A stretch of DNA of 64,000 nucleotides from an uncultured Acholeplasmatales bacterium (GTDB lineage: Bacteria; Bacillota_I; Bacilli_A; Acholeplasmatales; Anaeroplasmataceae): the NCBI GenBank assembly GCA_944323055.1, contig CALUQZ010000002.1:1-64000 (forward strand), given 5' to 3'. Both the position numbers and the translations under genes were made by a program. This document shows, piece by piece, positions 45,873 through 54,611 of the stretch. The notes under the pieces were generated by a model. That model did not search any database, was not told the origin of the DNA, and saw nothing but the letters and a program-made list of their open reading frames with translations. Position 1 is the stretch's first letter, and each line of letters starts with the position of its first letter.

Positions 45873-48800
45873 ATGGAAAACAATAAGCATACTTACACAC
45901 TAGGCCTTGATATAGGGACAAATTCTATAGGTTGGGCAGTAATTGATGAATCCTACAACCTTGTAAAAAAATTAAAACATTCGCTTTGGGGAGTTAGAAT
46001 GTTTGATAAATCTGATGCTGCGGCCGAAAGACGCACCTATCGTAACGCTAGACGTAGATTAAAAAGAAGAAAAGAAAGACTAAATTACTTACAAGATATT
46101 TTTGCTGACGAAGTTAAAAAAACAGACCCGTATTTTTTTAAACGTTTAAATGAATCTTTTTATCAGCTAGAAGATAGAAGTCTAAAATGTAATGATTTAT
46201 TTGTTAATGGACTAACTAATGCCGAGTATTATAAAAAATTCCCTACTATTTGGCATTTAAGAAAATATTTATTAGAGTCTAATGAAAAAGTTGATGTTAG
46301 ATTTTTATATTTAGCATGTCATCACATTCTAAAGTATCGTGGTAACTTTTTAACTGAGGGTGAATTTAAAAAAGGTGATAATTCTGATCTACTAACTGCT
46401 TTTAATGATATTAATAATGTTATAGACGATTTATACAATAAATTTAATAATGATGAAGAATTTGAAGGAAATGTAAATTTTTTCATTTCTAAAATTATTG
46501 ATAATAAACTATGCGATGAAATTGTTAATATATTAAGTTCTAAAATGACTAAAATGGATAAAAGAAAGCAATTAGAGGAAAAATTAACAGTTTGTGATGG
46601 TGATAAGATTATTAAAGAAACAGCATATAATAAATTTATTATACCATTATTACTTGAATATTCTGTTAACCCTAAATCTTTAAAAATTGTTAAAGAAAAA
46701 GGGATAAATCATGATGATACTGATTTAACAAAACTTAATTTAACAGATGAAGATTTAGATACAAAATTATTACAATATAGTAATGAATATTATGAAATAA
46801 AAGAATTAATTGGTTCAGTAACTCTAATAAAACTAATTAAAGATCACTGTTTTTTACTTAATTTTTTAGGTAATAAAACATATTTATCAGAAGCGATGGT
46901 TGAAAAGTATAATGAACATAATGAGCAATTACGTGAATTTAAAGTGTTCATTAAAAACTATTTACCAAATAAATATTTTGAAATATTTAGAACATATAAT
47001 GATAAGATTTGTAATTATGCACATTATGTCGGAAGAAATCATGTTAATTCTAGTCGAGTAAAAGACAAAATAACTAATTTTAGTCACTGTAAACAAGATG
47101 ATTTTTATACTTATGTTAAAAAACTACTTGAAAATGTAACTCAAGACGAAGCTCAAGAATCTAAAAAGTATTTTTTAGATTTAATTGAAAATAAAGAATT
47201 TTTAGTACGAACTAACTCAAGTAATAATGCAGCTTTCCCAATGCAACTTCATTTAATGGAACTAAAACAAATTTTAAGTATTCAATCAAAATATTATCCA
47301 TTTTTAAATGAATTAAGTTATAACTTAACTAACATAGAAAAAATCATTAAAATCTTTATGTTTAAACGCCCATATTATTTTGGCCCTTTAAACGATAAAT
47401 CTGATTATGCTTGGGTAATAAGAAATAGTTATGATAAAGTTACGCCATGGAATGTTGATAAAGTTATTAATACTGATGAAACAGCAAAAAAATTCATTGA
47501 AAAAATGCAAAATAAGTGTACTTATTTAAAAGGCGACAATGATTATTGCTTACCTAAAAATTCAATAATTTTTCAAAAATATAATGTTTTAAGTTATATA
47601 AATAAAATTAAAATAAATGGGAAAAATATTGATAATGAAACTAAATTAGATATTTATAACAATGTTTTTTTAGTTGAAAGTAAACCTACACAAAAAATGA
47701 TTAAAAATTATTTAGTTATAACTAAAAATATTAAAGAATCAGATATTTCAGGTATTGATGTATGTAACTGTAGTATGGCTAGTTATATAACTTTTAAAAA
47801 TATTTTCAAAGATAAATTTAATGAACTTTTAACTAGAAAAGGTAATAATATTGAGGATATAATAAAAGACATAACTGTTTTTGAAGATAAAAAAATACTA
47901 GAAAAAAGATTAAAAGAAATTTATAAATTAAATTCAGAAGAAATAAAGCAGATTAAAAATTTATCATATAACAAATATGGTAGATTGTGTAAAAAATTAT
48001 TAATAGATTTAATTTTTGTTGATAAGGAGACTAACGTTAAATATCATGGTATATTAGATATTATGGAAAAAACAACTTTAAACCTACAGGAAATATTATT
48101 TTCACCTATTTTTGAAGGTAATAAAGTTATTGATGAATATAATAAACAACATACAATATCTAATGAGATGAAGATCGAAGATTTTATAGAAGAAAATTTA
48201 ACTGTATCTCCTATATATACTAGAGCTTTAGTTCAAACTTATCGTTTAATTGAGGAATTAGAAAATAAAATATTAAAACAAAAAATAGACTATTTTGTAG
48301 TTGAGTGTACTAGAGAAAACCAAGCATCTAATACAACTAAGTCTAGATATGAAAAAGTAAAAGAATTATTAGCAGAATGTAAAAAGATGACTTCTGAAAA
48401 TAATATGTTTAATGACATTCCATTTGATGAATTAAATAGACAATTAGATGAAAATAAAGATAATATGAAGGCAGATAAGTTATACTTATACTTTACTCAA
48501 CTTGGTAGAGACATGTACACCTACAAACCAATTGATATTAATGAAATTAATAACAATAAAGAGTATGATATTGATCATATATTACCGCAATCTTTAATTA
48601 AAGACGATTCTATTTCAAATCGTGTATTAGTTAATAAAAGACTAAATCATAATAAATCAGATAAATTTATTTTTGAATCTATTGATGTTAGTAAGAATAT
48701 TCCATTCTATAAAATGTTATTAGATAAAGAACTAATATCAAAGAAAAAATATAATTTATTAACGATGAAAGAATTAGATGAAAAAGAACTTGAAGGATTT

Positions 48801-50156
48801 GTAAATCGTCAAAAAGTAGCAACAGACCAATCTGTAAAAGCCGTAATTACAATGCTTAAATTGTTTAAAAACGTAGATTCAGAACATATTATATATTCAA
48901 AAGCTAATATAGTGTCAGAATTTAGAAGAAATGAATTCTTATATGATAAAGAAGATCCTTTAACAGGTGAATTAAAACCTAGAGTTACTGATAGTTCAGG
49001 TAACAATTTAAAACATATTTATTATAAATCTAGAACTGCCAATAATTATCATCATGCTCATGATGCCTATTTAAATGCTATTATCGGAAGTGCATTAACT
49101 GCCTATTATGATAAAATAAGTATAGGATTTAAGAGTAGTGATGAAAGAAAAGAGTATTTAGAAGGCAATTATATTACTAGAAATCCTATGAAAGTATTAG
49201 CAAGAAGAATAAGCGGAACCCCATGGGATCCTAAAGTAATGCTACCAAAAATTGAAAAGAACTTATTTAATAACTATGATATTCAAGAAACATTACGAAC
49301 TTATAAATCTAATGAAATGATTAGTCAAGTAACAATTATACCTAAAGGTACTGGTAATCCAGTTAAAGTTAAAAATATAATGCCTAATGGAGAACCGTAT
49401 AATACAGAAAAATATGGTGGATTTAAACAAACTTCATATTCTAAATTTGTTTTACTTAAGACAGTTGATAAAAAGAATAACGAGCTAGTTATTTTACAAG
49501 CTATTCCTAAAATGTATGAAGACACATTAGATGAATATTTAGGAAAATTGTATGGTGAGTTTAATATTATAAAAGATAATATTAATATCAATACAGTTTT
49601 AGAATATGGTAAAACAAAGGCTTATTTAACAGGTGTGACTGGTAATTCATACTTATTTAAAAATGCCATAGATCGTAATTTTGATGTTAATTCAATTAGA
49701 ATCATACATGATATCGATAAGTATTATAGTATACCTGAAAAAGAGAGAGATAAACAAATTAAATTTATAAATGATAAAGTAATAATATCAGATGTTAAAA
49801 ATCAAAGACAAATATCTATTTCTTTAGATGACCTAGATTACCTATATCAAAAAATCTATGAAATGTATAGAAAGGATATCTATTCATTTTCTAACATTAA
49901 AAATATTTATTCTAGTCTGCCAAATGTTTTAGATGATAAATTTAAACATGATGATTACAAAACAAAATTATATTTAATAAATCAATTATTATCTTTACTT
50001 AAGACAAATGAAAGAAAAACAGCTGATTTAACATCTATAGGGTTATCTAAAAGTTCTGGTACATTATTATATAATATAAAGTTGGCCAAAGGAATGAAAC
50101 TAGTTAACTATTCTATTACAGGATTTAAGAAAAAAGTTTTATATGAGGTTAAATAG
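45873..50156 (+). CDS. cas9: CRISPR-associated endonuclease Cas9 (type II-A)
   Basis: 1427 residues from ATG 45873 (GGAGG 5 nt upstream; an in-frame ATG 12 nt earlier overlaps that site). RuvC-I has LGLDIGTNSIGWAV with Asp13; an Arg-rich bridge helix AAERRTYRNARRRLKRRKER follows; a large helical recognition lobe; RuvC-II with Glu811 in VVECTREN; HNH with YDIDHILPQS (His902) and Asn925; RuvC-III with HHAHDAYLNA (His1061, Asp1064). All catalytic residues are present. The C-terminal PAM-interacting domain starts after GFKQTSYSKFVLL and ends in YSITGFKKKVLYEVK; it lacks an Arg pair like that of S. pyogenes Cas9. Slightly longer than the 1368-residue S. pyogenes protein. The stop overlaps cas1. 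Confidence 0.98.
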   Translation: MENNKHTYTLGLDIGTNSIGWAVIDESYNLVKKLKHSLWGVRMFDKSDAAAERRTYRNARRRLKRRKERLNYLQDIFADEVKKTDPYFFKRLNESFYQLEDRSLKCNDLFVNGLTNAEYYKKFPTIWHLRKYLLESNEKVDVRFLYLACHHILKYRGNFLTEGEFKKGDNSDLLTAFNDINNVIDDLYNKFNNDEEFEGNVNFFISKIIDNKLCDEIVNILSSKMTKMDKRKQLEEKLTVCDGDKIIKETAYNKFIIPLLLEYSVNPKSLKIVKEKGINHDDTDLTKLNLTDEDLDTKLLQYSNEYYEIKELIGSVTLIKLIKDHCFLLNFLGNKTYLSEAMVEKYNEHNEQLREFKVFIKNYLPNKYFEIFRTYNDKICNYAHYVGRNHVNSSRVKDKITNFSHCKQDDFYTYVKKLLENVTQDEAQESKKYFLDLIENKEFLVRTNSSNNAAFPMQLHLMELKQILSIQSKYYPFLNELSYNLTNIEKIIKIFMFKRPYYFGPLNDKSDYAWVIRNSYDKVTPWNVDKVINTDETAKKFIEKMQNKCTYLKGDNDYCLPKNSIIFQKYNVLSYINKIKINGKNIDNETKLDIYNNVFLVESKPTQKMIKNYLVITKNIKESDISGIDVCNCSMASYITFKNIFKDKFNELLTRKGNNIEDIIKDITVFEDKKILEKRLKEIYKLNSEEIKQIKNLSYNKYGRLCKKLLIDLIFVDKETNVKYHGILDIMEKTTLNLQEILFSPIFEGNKVIDEYNKQHTISNEMKIEDFIEENLTVSPIYTRALVQTYRLIEELENKILKQKIDYFVVECTRENQASNTTKSRYEKVKELLAECKKMTSENNMFNDIPFDELNRQLDENKDNMKADKLYLYFTQLGRDMYTYKPIDINEINNNKEYDIDHILPQSLIKDDSISNRVLVNKRLNHNKSDKFIFESIDVSKNIPFYKMLLDKELISKKKYNLLTMKELDEKELEGFVNRQKVATDQSVKAVITMLKLFKNVDSEHIIYSKANIVSEFRRNEFLYDKEDPLTGELKPRVTDSSGNNLKHIYYKSRTANNYHHAHDAYLNAIIGSALTAYYDKISIGFKSSDERKEYLEGNYITRNPMKVLARRISGTPWDPKVMLPKIEKNLFNNYDIQETLRTYKSNEMISQVTIIPKGTGNPVKVKNIMPNGEPYNTEKYGGFKQTSYSKFVLLKTVDKKNNELVILQAIPKMYEDTLDEYLGKLYGEFNIIKDNININTVLEYGKTKAYLTGVTGNSYLFKNAIDRNFDVNSIRIIHDIDKYYSIPEKERDKQIKFINDKVIISDVKNQRQISISLDDLDYLYQKIYEMYRKDIYSFSNIKNIYSSLPNVLDDKFKHDDYKTKLYLINQLLSLLKTNERKTADLTSIGLSKSSGTLLYNIKLAKGMKLVNYSITGFKKKVLYEVK

Positions 50157-51025
50157 TGGCGTTTAGAAATGTTATAATTGTTTCTCGTTGCAAATTAGAC
50201 TATTCCTTAAATTATTTAGTAATACATAAAGGGGTAGATGTTAAAAAGATATTGTTAGATGAAATAAGAGTTATATGTTTAAATACTACACAAGTTAGTA
50301 TTACGACAGCCTTAATTTCAGAGTGTCTAAAAAAGAAGATTAAGATAATTTTATCTGATGAAAAGCATAATCCAGTTGGTGAAATAACGCCATACTATAA
50401 CAATTATTATGCATATCGCAAATTAAAAGAACAAATTAATTTTTCTGATGATGTAAAAGATTATTTATGGCAACAACTTATAAAAAATAAGATTTATAAT
50501 CAATATTTAAATTTAAAAGAGGCATCTTTAGAAGAATGTAATATATTAGCCAAATATATTGATGAAGTAACATTAGGTGATAATCTTAATAGAGAAGGAA
50601 TAGCCGCTAAAGTATATTTTAAAAGTCTATTTGGACCAGGATTTAATAGAGACTTAGTGTGCCCTGAAAATATATTTTTAGATTATGGCTATTCCATAAT
50701 CTTATCATCAATCAACAGGTTAGTTAAAATGTATGGGTATTATACAGAAATAGGTATTCATCATATAGGAGAAAGTAATTCTTTTAACTTATCATGTGAT
50801 TTAATGGAACCTTTAAGACCATTAGTTGATAGATATGTAATTAATGGTTATGTTAATTTAGATAATTATAAAGAAGAGTATGTTAAGATGTTAGAATTAA
50901 AAGTTAAATATGACAATAAGAGAACATTTTTAGATAACGCTTTAGAAGAGTATGTAGAAGATATTTTAGCTTATTTAAAAACGGAAGATAAGACAAAGAT
51001 AAAATTTATAGAATATGAGTTATAG
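50156..51025 (+). CDS. cas1: CRISPR integrase Cas1 (type II)
   Basis: 289 residues, GTG start overlapping the cas9 stop by 1 nt. Metal-binding residues are Glu147 (NREGIAAKVYF), His203 (GIHHIGESNSF) and Glu218 (CDLMEPLRPLVD). The N-terminus MAFRNVIIVSRCKLDY is typical of type II Cas1. With Cas2 it inserts new spacers at the leader-repeat junction. Confidence 0.97.
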   Translation: MAFRNVIIVSRCKLDYSLNYLVIHKGVDVKKILLDEIRVICLNTTQVSITTALISECLKKKIKIILSDEKHNPVGEITPYYNNYYAYRKLKEQINFSDDVKDYLWQQLIKNKIYNQYLNLKEASLEECNILAKYIDEVTLGDNLNREGIAAKVYFKSLFGPGFNRDLVCPENIFLDYGYSIILSSINRLVKMYGYYTEIGIHHIGESNSFNLSCDLMEPLRPLVDRYVINGYVNLDNYKEEYVKMLELKVKYDNKRTFLDNALEEYVEDILAYLKTEDKTKIKFIEYEL

Positions 51026-51335
51026 GTATATGCGTACAATACTATTCTTTGATTTACCAACATTGACATCAAAAAATAGAAGGGATTATCGTACTTTTGT
51101 AAAATTATTAATCAAAAACGGGTTTTATCGTATACAAGAATCAGTATTTGTTAAGATGTCAATTAATCCTCAAGCTGCTGAAATTTGTACTAAATTTATA
51201 GATAAAAACAAACCACCAGAAGGTAGTGTTATTATCCTAACGATAACTGAAAAACAATTTGCAAATATGAATATATTGTTAGGAGAATTAAATACAGATG
51301 TTGAAGTATCTGATAAGAGGGTTATTGTTATATGA
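51015..51335 (+). CDS. cas2: CRISPR-associated protein Cas2
   Basis: 106 residues with the ferredoxin-like core: MRTILFFDLPTLTSKNRRDY containing the conserved Asp, GFYRIQESVFVKM, and a C-terminal ITEKQFANMNILLGE segment. It overlaps cas1 by 11 nt and csn2 by 4 nt. Structural partner of Cas1 in spacer integration. Confidence 0.95.
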   Translation: MSYRYMRTILFFDLPTLTSKNRRDYRTFVKLLIKNGFYRIQESVFVKMSINPQAAEICTKFIDKNKPPEGSVIILTITEKQFANMNILLGELNTDVEVSDKRVIVI

Positions 51336-51961
51336 TAAATTTAATATATTTAAATGAAAATATTAGTTTAAAATATGGAATAAATTCTTTAATATTTGAA
51401 AATCCGGCTACTTTTAGAGATATTTATTACAACACTTTAGAGAATATAAAAATATTAGATGGAGTAAATGAATGTACAGCTTCAAAGTTAATAATTATTA
51501 AAGATCTATTAAATCTTTCTATAAATGATAAAAAGAATTTAACATATTTATTTAAATTATCTAATATTGTTTTAAAAGAAAAATATGAATCTGAATATCT
51601 TAATATTATTATGAATCTAAAAGAATTATTATCTAATTTAACAGATTTTATAGATTTAAATATTGAGTTCGATGAAGTAGATACTTCAAAGTTATTTCAA
51701 GCTTTCAATTTAAAATACTCTGATGAAAATTTAAATTATATTGAAAATGTTCTTTCATACATATCAATTATAAATGCAATTAATTCACCAAAATTATTTA
51801 TTACATTTAATTTAATGAATTATATAACTGAAGAAGAATATAAATTATTAGAAAAAGAATTATTAATAAAACAGATCATCGTATTAGATATTTCATTAAA
51901 TTTAATAAAGAATTTTAGTGATAATATATTTAATGTTGATGACAATTATTGTATAATATAA
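51332..51961 (+). CDS. csn2: Csn2-like adaptation protein (type II-A)
   Basis: 209 residues. Position (after cas2, before the leader), size and the C-terminal pattern LFITFNLMNYITEEEYKLLEKE followed by a hydrophobic strand IIVLDIS match Csn2, the ring-shaped DNA-end-binding protein needed for spacer acquisition. The Walker-like Gly-rich loop is not obvious, as in other Csn2 proteins. It makes the locus type II-A. The array promoter -10 box lies inside its 3' end. Confidence 0.85.
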   Translation: MINLIYLNENISLKYGINSLIFENPATFRDIYYNTLENIKILDGVNECTASKLIIIKDLLNLSINDKKNLTYLFKLSNIVLKEKYESEYLNIIMNLKELLSNLTDFIDLNIEFDEVDTSKLFQAFNLKYSDENLNYIENVLSYISIINAINSPKLFITFNLMNYITEEEYKLLEKELLIKQIIVLDISLNLIKNFSDNIFNVDDNYCII

Positions 51962-52012
51962 TTGATTATTAGCAAATTTATGAATTTCATGCAAGCCACT
52001 AGAATGCTAGAG
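51952..52012 (+). promoter_or_regulatory. CRISPR leader with putative array promoter
   Basis: TATAAT at 51952-51957 (weak -35) would start transcription near 51964, only ~49 nt before the first repeat. TATTAGCAAA at 51967-51976 is complementary to repeat segment TTTGCTAATA and identical to the tracrRNA anti-repeat core. The leader ends GCTAGAG directly before repeat 1. Confidence 0.6.
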
Positions 52013-53884
52013 GTTTGCGTGGTTTGCTAATACGTATAATTACTCAACTTAAGAGGGGTTTAAAAAAATGAAAGATTTGTTTGCGTGGTTTGCTAATACG
52101 TATAATTACTCAACTTGCCCTATTGAACTTGCAACACCATTAAGTTTGCGTGGTTTGCTAATACGTATAATTACTCAACTTTTAATAAAAAAACAGAGCT
52201 AAAAAAGCCGTTTGCGTGGTTTGCTAATACGTATAATTACTCAACATAATCTAGTACAGTAATAATATAATATAAGTTTGCGTGGTTTGCTAATACGTAT
52301 AATTACTCAACCAAGATACCTGGGAAGACATCGAGATGACAGTTTGCGTGGTTTGCTAATACGTATAATTACTCAACTTTAATTCATAGCCAAAATCTGT
52401 AAAAGCTGTTTGCGTGGTTTGCTAATACGTATAATTACTCAACTTAATCAAATGAGTTTTGAAAAAACTTGGGTTTGCGTGGTTTGCTAATACGTATAAT
52501 TACTCAACTAGTTGCTGATAAGACCAAATATAAAGATGTTTGCGTGGTTTGCTAATACGTATAATTACTCAACTGTAGCAACAGGTGGAACTTCAACGGC
52601 AGGTTTGCGTGGTTTGCTAATACGTATAATTACTCAACCTATTGAAGTTTATTTCAACGAAAAGCCTGTTTGCGTGGTTTGCTAATACGTATAATTACTC
52701 AACATTCGCAAGTAGAGCCGAAAAGAAAGCATGTTTGCGTGGTTTGCTAATACGTATAATTACTCAACTAAATAAACTACTTGATTAGGGTTTACAAGTT
52801 TGCGTGGTTTGCTAATACGTATAATTACTCAACTTACATCGTGTTAAATTCTTACTTAATCTGTTTGCGTGGTTTGCTAATACGTATAATTACTCAACAT
52901 ATAGCTAATACATTAGCAACTAAGTCAGTTTGCGTGGTTTGCTAATACGTATAATTACTCAACAGTGAACCTGTTCTTAGACAGTCTGGTACGTTTGCGT
53001 GGTTTGCTAATACGTATAATTACTCAACAGGATTATATTGATTATGAAACGAAACTGAAGTTTGCGTGGTTTGCTAATACGTATAATTACTCAACCCAAA
53101 CCTAGCACAATGAGGCCTTGAGTGGTTTGCGTGGTTTGCTAATACGTATAATTACTCAACTAAAAGAATATTCAATTAATTATTCATATTGTTTGCGTGG
53201 TTTGCTAATACGTATAATTACTCAACTTTTGCAATTTGAAACGTGGGCTGATTATGGTTTGCGTGGTTTGCTAATACGTATAATTACTCAACGCGCTACT
53301 CCTTAGTAGCCATCTCAAGTTGTTTGCGTGGTTTGCTAATACGTATAATTACTCAACGTAGTAGTGTGACAATTGGTGGTCAGCCAGGTTTGCGTGGTTT
53401 GCTAATACGTATAATTACTCAACCACTATAAAAATCATCTCGTTCCATTAATAGTTTGCGTGGTTTGCTAATACGTATAATTACTCAACAGGCCTTAGCA
53501 GAAAGCGCAAGCAAGCTAGGTTTGCGTGGTTTGCTAATACATATAATTACTCAACAACTGTTTTATTGTTGTTCTGGTTAGTATTGTTTGCGTGGTTTGC
53601 TAATACGTATAATTACTCAACAAAGTCTAAAACTTCACGATTTATACAAGAGTTTGCGTGGTTTGCTAATACGTATAATTACTCAACTAGTGATTTTAAG
53701 TTATTTCTTTTACGTTGTTTGCGTGGTTTGCTAATACGTATAATTACTCAACACGGAAAATGTATAAAACGTTCAATCCAAAGTTTGCATGGTTTGCTAA
53801 TACAGTTTATTACTAAACATAGTGTCGTCCCTAACACTATAATCTTCAGTTTGCGTAGTTTGCTAGTATGTATTATTAATTATT
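52013..53884 (+). CRISPR. Type II-A CRISPR array, 29 repeats and 28 spacers
   Basis: The 36-nt repeat begins GTTTGCGTGGTTTGCTAATA and ends CGTATAATTACTCAAC; spacers are 29-31 nt, giving a ~66 nt period. Repeats 1-23 are identical by eye. Repeat 24 (53520-53555) has G22A; repeat 28 (53783-53818) has several changes; repeat 29 (53849-53884) is heavily degenerate. Decay at the right end plus the leader and csn2 on the left place the youngest spacers at the left. tracrRNA pairing also requires + strand transcription. Each repeat carries a TATAAT at positions 23-28. Several spacers read like phage coding sequence, but no target was identified. Confidence 0.99.
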
Positions 53885-53942
53885 ATTAATACTTGAAGTA
53901 TAGATTGTGTTATATACTTTCTATACTATTTTTTTATGTATC

Positions 53943-54038
53943 AAGTTTAATAATTTTAAAATATAAGTTTAATAATTTTAAATAAAGTATTGTAATTTAT
54001 GGTGTTTTTTAGTATAATTGTTTGGTAATTGTTAACAA
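53943..54038 (+). promoter_or_regulatory. Promoter region of the XRE-cupin/pot operon with direct repeats
   Basis: TTGTAA (53990-53995), 17 nt, TATAAT (54013-54018). An 18-nt sequence starting AAGTTTAATAATTTTAAA occurs twice, at 53943-53960 and 53965-53982 (22-bp offset, two helical turns), just upstream of the -35. A palindrome TTGTTAACAA (54029-54038) lies downstream of the -10. These are candidate regulator sites. Confidence 0.5.
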
Positions 54039-54068
54039 AAAGTTTAAAATTATAAAACGAGGTATATT

Positions 54069-54602
54069 ATGGAAATTGGGAAAAAGATAAAAGAGAGAAG
54101 AAACTTTCTAGATTTAACACAAGAAGATTTAGCTAATAGGTGTGAATTAACTAAAGGTTATATATCACAATTAGAAAATGATAAAACTGATCCATCTATA
54201 GAAACACTAAAGATTATTTTAGATGCTTTAGGATTAACATTTGCAGAATTCTTTAAAGAAGAAAATACAGTTCAAATTAAATTTAGTGAGGAAGAACAGT
54301 TAGATAAAGATTTTGGAGATTATGTTCAAAGCTGGTTAGTTCCATCAGCTCAAACATTAGCTATGGAACCTATTTATGTGGTTATTCGGCCCAATAAACA
54401 AACAGATGTAGATATGCCACATGATGGTGAAGAGTTTGGATATGTTATTGATGGACAGATCAAACTCTTTTATGGTGATGAAGAAGTTATAATTAATAAA
54501 GGCGAGTCTTTTTATATAAAGACAAATAAAAAACATTATATTAAAAATATAGGGCAAACTGATGCCACTGTAATTTGGGTATCTTGTCCACCAAACTTTT
54601 AG
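54069..54602 (+). CDS. XRE-cupin transcriptional regulator of the polyamine transport operon
   Basis: 177 residues: an N-terminal HTH_3 domain (IGKKIKERRNFLDLTQEDLANRCELTKGYISQLEND) and a C-terminal cupin_2 barrel with MPHDGEEFGYVIDGQIKLFYGDEE and KGESFYIKTNKKHYIKN. Regulators of this architecture (PuuR-like) often sit before potABCD and sense polyamines or derivatives. It lies 9 nt upstream of potA. Confidence 0.88.
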   Translation: MEIGKKIKERRNFLDLTQEDLANRCELTKGYISQLENDKTDPSIETLKIILDALGLTFAEFFKEENTVQIKFSEEEQLDKDFGDYVQSWLVPSAQTLAMEPIYVVIRPNKQTDVDMPHDGEEFGYVIDGQIKLFYGDEEVIINKGESFYIKTNKKHYIKNIGQTDATVIWVSCPPNF

Positions 54603-54611
54603 GGGGTAAAT

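Noticed and set aside
48809-49591. Two antisense open frames inside cas9
   Set aside because: They overlap the intact RuvC-III and PAM-interacting regions and have no start signals or family features.
53029-53059. Self-targeting by spacer 16 against 59.08 kb
   Set aside because: The shared stretch is only about 13 nt and AT-rich; by eye no spacer matched the window over its length.
53118-53889. Open frames with repeating LRGLLIRIITQ or AWFANTYNYS peptides
   Set aside because: They are translations of the CRISPR repeats with spacers between them and carry no independent coding signals.
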